A stretch of DNA of 64,000 nucleotides from Sediminibacterium sp. (GTDB lineage: Bacteria; Bacteroidota; Bacteroidia; B-17B0; Aurantibacillaceae): the NCBI GenBank assembly GCA_030054095.1, contig JASGCO010000001.1, positions 210,831 to 274,830 of the forward strand. Direction: 5' to 3'. Below, piece by piece: positions 60,390-64,000 of the stretch. A program made the position numbers and the translations under genes. The notes under the pieces are model-generated. The model was not told the origin of the DNA. It ran no database searches and saw nothing but the letters and a program-made list of their open reading frames with translations. Every line of letters starts with the position of its first letter. Within the stretch, counting starts at the first letter, position 1.

Positions 60390-62522
60390 TTACTCTTTGA
60401 GGCGATCAATCAAACGGTTTAAAATCTGTTGCGCTGATTTGGAAATAACCGTTCCCGGGCCAAAAATACCCGAAACACCCGCTTTGTATAAAAAGTCATA
60501 ATCCTGCTGCGGAATAACACCACCTGCCACTACCATAATATCCTCACGTCCGTATTCCTTTAACGCGGCAATCACCTGCGGCACCAGCGTTTTATGGCCG
60601 GCTGCCAGACTACTGACCCCCAATACATGTACATCGTTTTCCACCGCCTGCCGGGCCGCCTCTGCCGGTGTCTGAAACAAAGGGCCAATGTCCACATCAA
60701 ACCCCATATCCGCAAAACTCGTCGCTATTACTTTTGCCCCGCGGTCGTGCCCATCCTGCCCCATTTTTGCAATCATTATCCGTGGCCGGCGACCTTCCAG
60801 CGCCGCAAACGCGTCGGCCAGTTCCCGTGCCTTTACAAAATCTGTATCCATGCTTATCTCTTTACTATATACCCCGGCAATAGAACGGATATTGGCTTTA
60901 TACCGGCCATACACTTTTTCAAGGGCCATCGAAATTTCACCCAATGTACACCTAACCCGTGCCGCGTTAACCGACAACGCCAGTAAATTTCCCTTTCCAC
61001 TGCGTGCTGCTTCTGTTAACGCATTCAGCGCGTCTTCCACCGCTTGGGCATCACGGTTCGCCTTTAGCACTGTTAAACGTTCGATCTGCTGTTGCCGTAC
61101 CTTGGTATTATCAACCTCTAAAATGTCTATTTGCGTCTCTTCCTCTACCTTAAAACTGTTCACCCCTACTATCATATCCTTACCACTATCAATCCGGGCT
61201 TGTTTGCGGGCCGCCGCCTCCTCTATCCGCATCTTGGGCACACCCGTTTCTATCGCCTTAGCCATTCCGCCCAGCGCTTCTACTTCTTCAATCAATGCCC
61301 AGGCTTTCTCTGCAATCGTGTTGGTTAACATTTCTATATGGTAACTCCCCCCCCACGGATCTACTACACGGGTAATATCGGTTTCATGCTGCAAATACAA
61401 TTGCGTATTACGCGCAATACGCGCGCTGAAATCGGTTGGCAAAGCAATCGCCTCATCCAGAGCATTGGTATGCAAACTTTGTGTATGCCCCATCGCCGCA
61501 GCCAGAGCTTCAATGGCCGTACGGGCCACATTATTAAACGGATCCTGTTCCGTTAAACTCCAGCCACTGGTTTGGCAATGCGTACGAAGCGCCAGCGATT
61601 TCGGATTTTTAGGATTAAACTGCTTTACCAGTTTAGCCCATAGTAAACGGGCCGCGCGCATCTTGGCAATTTCCATAAAGTGATTCATCCCTATTGCCCA
61701 GAAAAACGACAAGCGTGGCGCAAACGCGTCAATATCTATCCCCGCTTTAATACCGGTGCGCAGGTACTCCAACCCATCCGCCAGGGTATAAGCCAGTTCA
61801 ATATCGGCCGTGGCTCCCGCTTCCTGCATGTGATAACCACTAATGGAAATGGAATTGAATTTGGGCATGTGCTGCGAAGTAAATTCAAAAATGTCCGCAA
61901 TAATTTTCATGCTGGGTGCCGGTGGGTAAATGTAGGTGTTACGCACCATAAACTCCTTCAGGATATCATTTTGTATGGTTCCGCTCAACTGCGCCAAGCC
62001 CACGCCTTGCTCTTCCGCCGCTACTATATAAAATGCCAGAATGGGCAATACCGCGCCATTCATGGTCATTGATACACTCATTTCGTTTAATGGAATACCA
62101 TCAAACAGTACTTTCATATCCAGTATGCTATCAATGGCTACCCCTGCTTTACCCACATCGCCTTCTACCCGTTCGTTATCGCTATCGTACCCACGGTGGG
62201 TGGCCAAATCAAATGCCACCGACAACCCCTTCTGTCCTGCCGCCAGATTACGCCTGTAAAAGGCGTTACTTTCTTCCGCTGTACTAAACCCGGCATACTG
62301 ACGCACCGTCCAGGGACTCTTTACATACATGCTGCTGTAAGGTCCGCGCAGAAAAGGCGCGATACCGGCTGTAAATCCGGTATGAGGTAATTCTTTCATT
62401 ACTGAAGCATCGTAATTGGCCTGTACTTCAATTTGTTCAGGGCTTACAAATACCTTTGTTTCCCGCTGAGACAAAGGTGTACTTACGCGTTTGTAAGCTA
62501 TTGTTTCAAAAGACTTTCTCAT
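60390..62522 (-). CDS. scpA: Methylmalonyl-CoA mutase large (catalytic) subunit
   Basis: 710 residues, full length. Substrate barrel at the N-terminus ('[22 protein letters not shown]' as [13 protein letters not shown], '[12 protein letters not shown]', '[13 protein letters not shown]'), and a C-terminal cobalamin domain with the base-off motif D590-G-H592-D-R-G ('[13 protein letters not shown]'). It interconverts methylmalonyl-CoA and succinyl-CoA with adenosylcobalamin. Overlaps the small-subunit gene by 4 nt. Confidence 0.96.
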   Translation of the reverse strand: MRKSFETIAYKRVSTPLSQRETKVFVSPEQIEVQANYDASVMKELPHTGFTAGIAPFLRGPYSSMYVKSPWTVRQYAGFSTAEESNAFYRRNLAAGQKGLSVAFDLATHRGYDSDNERVEGDVGKAGVAIDSILDMKVLFDGIPLNEMSVSMTMNGAVLPILAFYIVAAEEQGVGLAQLSGTIQNDILKEFMVRNTYIYPPAPSMKIIADIFEFTSQHMPKFNSISISGYHMQEAGATADIELAYTLADGLEYLRTGIKAGIDIDAFAPRLSFFWAIGMNHFMEIAKMRAARLLWAKLVKQFNPKNPKSLALRTHCQTSGWSLTEQDPFNNVARTAIEALAAAMGHTQSLHTNALDEAIALPTDFSARIARNTQLYLQHETDITRVVDPWGGSYHIEMLTNTIAEKAWALIEEVEALGGMAKAIETGVPKMRIEEAAARKQARIDSGKDMIVGVNSFKVEEETQIDILEVDNTKVRQQQIERLTVLKANRDAQAVEDALNALTEAARSGKGNLLALSVNAARVRCTLGEISMALEKVYGRYKANIRSIAGVYSKEISMDTDFVKARELADAFAALEGRRPRIMIAKMGQDGHDRGAKVIATSFADMGFDVDIGPLFQTPAEAARQAVENDVHVLGVSSLAAGHKTLVPQVIAALKEYGREDIMVVAGGVIPQQDYDFLYKAGVSGIFGPGTVISKSAQQILNRLIDRLKE

Positions 62523-63838
62523 AGCGTACCGGTTAAATACTGTTGCACAATAGGTTGAAAAGGACTTGCGACAAGAGGCGCCGCTTTCAGCTTAATATCA
62601 GTCGTTTCTCCCGCGTTCTGAAATTTATTAACGCCTACCATTATTTTTTTGGCGGATTGAACCAGTTCCTGTTGCGCACGGCAATCGGCAGCAATGCGGC
62701 CTTGCAGACTTCCTGTTTCAAATGCTTTAATAAAACCACCTTCGGCTTCTATTTCCTTAAAAATGCCCCATGCCCTTTCGGCCAACTGATCCATTAAATG
62801 CTCTGCATAATACGAACCAGCGCTTACATCTGCCAGCTGATCAAAATAACTTTCTCCTTTCAGTAATAACTGCTGATTACGGGCAATACGCCGCGAAAAA
62901 GACGTATCCGGCTCTAGTCCACGCTTAAACGGCAGCGTAGTTAAACTATTACATCCGCCTAATACCGCGCTCATACTTTCGGTGGTGGTACGTAATAAAT
63001 TTGTATTGACATCTTTCTCACTCTTATTAAAAACGCCCGTTTGCGCGTGAATATGAATGATTGGCGTTACACCGTACTGATCGTACAACAAGGTTAAAAG
63101 ATGGCGGGCCGCTTTTAACTTAGCAATCTCTGTAAAAAAACTACTTCCTATACCAAACGATACATGTAAGACTGACGGAATGTTTGCTTTGACATCAGTT
63201 AAAAACTGAAGGTATTCATTTACATGCGCAAGCAATACGCCTAATTGCGTGGCTGCATAAGCGCCTGCCTCGTAATATAAACTACCATTAACGTTTAAGT
63301 ACGGGCGACCGCATTGCGTCGCCATATCCTCTGCGGCAGAATGATGCCATTCGCCATACTGTGCCAGTAGTGAGAGTGGATCCAACGTCACAAAACATTT
63401 CTGCGTGCCATCAAACGCGTTCGTTTTTCCATCCCATTCTTTAAGCCCTTCCAATACACCAATCGCATCGTTACTGATACTAAACTGCGTATAAATATGT
63501 TCTACGGAAATATCCTTTAATAAAACAGTAAGGTTTACCGGTTTGCGGATATCAAAACACAATCCGCTCGCCCCACCCTGAAGAGCCTCCAGAGCCACGG
63601 CATTCGCCTCTTTCTCGTCCGTTACCACAACGTGTTCACACACCTCCCAATTGGTATGCTCAAAAACAGGCATTGCCGTTTGCTGTAAATGCTCCTGTGT
63701 ATAAAACGGTTCCACGGTAAACCCATTCTCATTTTGCCATAACAAACTCTCGAAGGATTCACCTTTCAGATCTTTTAGCACCTGATCTTTCCATTGTGCA
63801 TAAGAAGATGGGGTAAATTCAGAAAAAAGACATTGCAT
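62519..63838 (-). CDS. Methylmalonyl-CoA mutase small subunit, short form
   Basis: 439 residues. Clearly related to the mutase barrel ('[23 protein letters not shown]', as [13 protein letters not shown]; '[10 protein letters not shown]', '[15 protein letters not shown]'), but with key catalytic motifs degraded, as in the non-catalytic subunit of the heterodimer. It stops after the barrel and lacks the degenerate cobalamin-binding domain that makes the usual small subunit about 600 residues. Needed for stability of the large subunit. First gene of the operon scpA-GT2. Confidence 0.92.
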   Translation of the reverse strand: MQCLFSEFTPSSYAQWKDQVLKDLKGESFESLLWQNENGFTVEPFYTQEHLQQTAMPVFEHTNWEVCEHVVVTDEKEANAVALEALQGGASGLCFDIRKPVNLTVLLKDISVEHIYTQFSISNDAIGVLEGLKEWDGKTNAFDGTQKCFVTLDPLSLLAQYGEWHHSAAEDMATQCGRPYLNVNGSLYYEAGAYAATQLGVLLAHVNEYLQFLTDVKANIPSVLHVSFGIGSSFFTEIAKLKAARHLLTLLYDQYGVTPIIHIHAQTGVFNKSEKDVNTNLLRTTTESMSAVLGGCNSLTTLPFKRGLEPDTSFSRRIARNQQLLLKGESYFDQLADVSAGSYYAEHLMDQLAERAWGIFKEIEAEGGFIKAFETGSLQGRIAADCRAQQELVQSAKKIMVGVNKFQNAGETTDIKLKAAPLVASPFQPIVQQYLTGTL

Positions 63839-63939
63839 ACACCATTAACTAATCAGACTGAAAGTTACTGATAATAAAGCTGTACAACACTAAAAATTTT
63901 GACTTTTTATTATTGGAATTGTGCCTTTCGGATTCGTTT

Positions 63940-64000
63940 TTATTTTCCGTCGTAAGCCCATTTTACATATATCGCGCCCCAGGTAAAACCGCCACCAAAA
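63940..64000 (-). CDS. FabH-like 3-oxoacyl-ACP synthase III, C-terminal fragment
   Basis: Only 19 codons lie in the window, reading 'FGGGFTWGAIYVKWAYDGK' then TAA at 63940-63942. The 'GFTWGA.Y..W' ending is the characteristic C-terminus of KASIII (FabH), which starts fatty-acid synthesis. The remainder is beyond the window. It lies about 100 nt before the mutase small-subunit gene. Confidence 0.75.
   Translation of the reverse strand, partial: FGGGFTWGAIYVKWAYDGK

Noticed and set aside
60594-62390. Several long plus-strand frames opposite the mutase gene
   Set aside because: They are shadows of the GC-rich third codon positions of scpA and have low-complexity Ser/Arg composition.

Overview
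The window is chromosomal DNA from a member of the Bacteroidota. The evidence is a secreted protein with a type IX secretion (Por) C-terminal sorting domain, a large TonB-dependent receptor, a SufABCDSE-type iron-sulfur operon, Bacteroidota-style methylmalonyl-CoA mutase, promoters of the TAnnTTTG type, and frequent TTG/GTG starts without Shine-Dalgarno sites. I cannot name genus or species from sequence alone; no rRNA or tRNA gene was seen.

Region by region. 1-2.4 kb: end of an ABC exporter (ATPase tail plus permease), a DUF6934-like protein and a 53-residue ORF. 2.4-7.5 kb (minus): a polysaccharide-modification operon of a GH16-like lipoprotein, an AlgI-type MBOAT acyltransferase and an AlgJ/AlgX-like SGNH protein; the first and last share a W...KA...S.EQQ...DA helical repeat. 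7.5-14 kb (minus): gatB, a TlpA-like thioredoxin lipoprotein, an M1 peptidase fused to a probable outer-membrane barrel, and lpxH. 14-18.9 kb: an orphan family-5 solute-binding lipoprotein, a DUF3109 protein, a beta-CASP RNase and a DUF465 protein. 19-21.4 kb: hmgA-hppD tyrosine catabolism. 21.4-23.7 kb: a tightly overlapping operon of chorismate mutase, U32/TrhP-like enzyme, ferredoxin and QueD, which I read as a tRNA wobble-base modification unit and the most interesting find. 23.8-29.1 kb: a CoA-transferase, a T9SS cargo protein, a helical unknown, a SpoIIE-type phosphatase and a response regulator with His at the phospho-acceptor position. 29.2-32.6 kb (minus): panD, a UPF0104 flippase-like protein, rfaE2 and a polysaccharide flippase. 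32.7-35.7 kb: a small anchored protein and a TonB-dependent receptor. 35.8-43.4 kb (minus): sufA-sufB-[GT-C membrane protein]-sufC-sufD-sufS-sufE-sufT, behind a good promoter with a perfect palindrome at its start site. 43.6-48.2 kb: two tandem periplasmic-binding-protein paralogues, an RDD protein, a 179-nt fold-back element and a second GT-C protein.

48.2-59.6 kb is visibly more AT-rich and looks acquired. It holds integron-cassette-like repeats, a PLD nuclease-like gene, a KdpD/KdpE-like two-component pair next to a Kup potassium transporter and a porin (no KdpFABC), HxlR/DJ-1 divergent genes, a small outer-membrane protein, a bestrophin-like channel and a wrecked TMEM175-type channel gene. 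59.6-64 kb (minus) returns to host-like sequence: a FabH-like C-terminus at the edge, both methylmalonyl-CoA mutase subunits (the small one short) and a family 2 glycosyltransferase. Two copies of a GC-rich Bacteroidota intergenic repeat occur at 15.8 and 48.3 kb.
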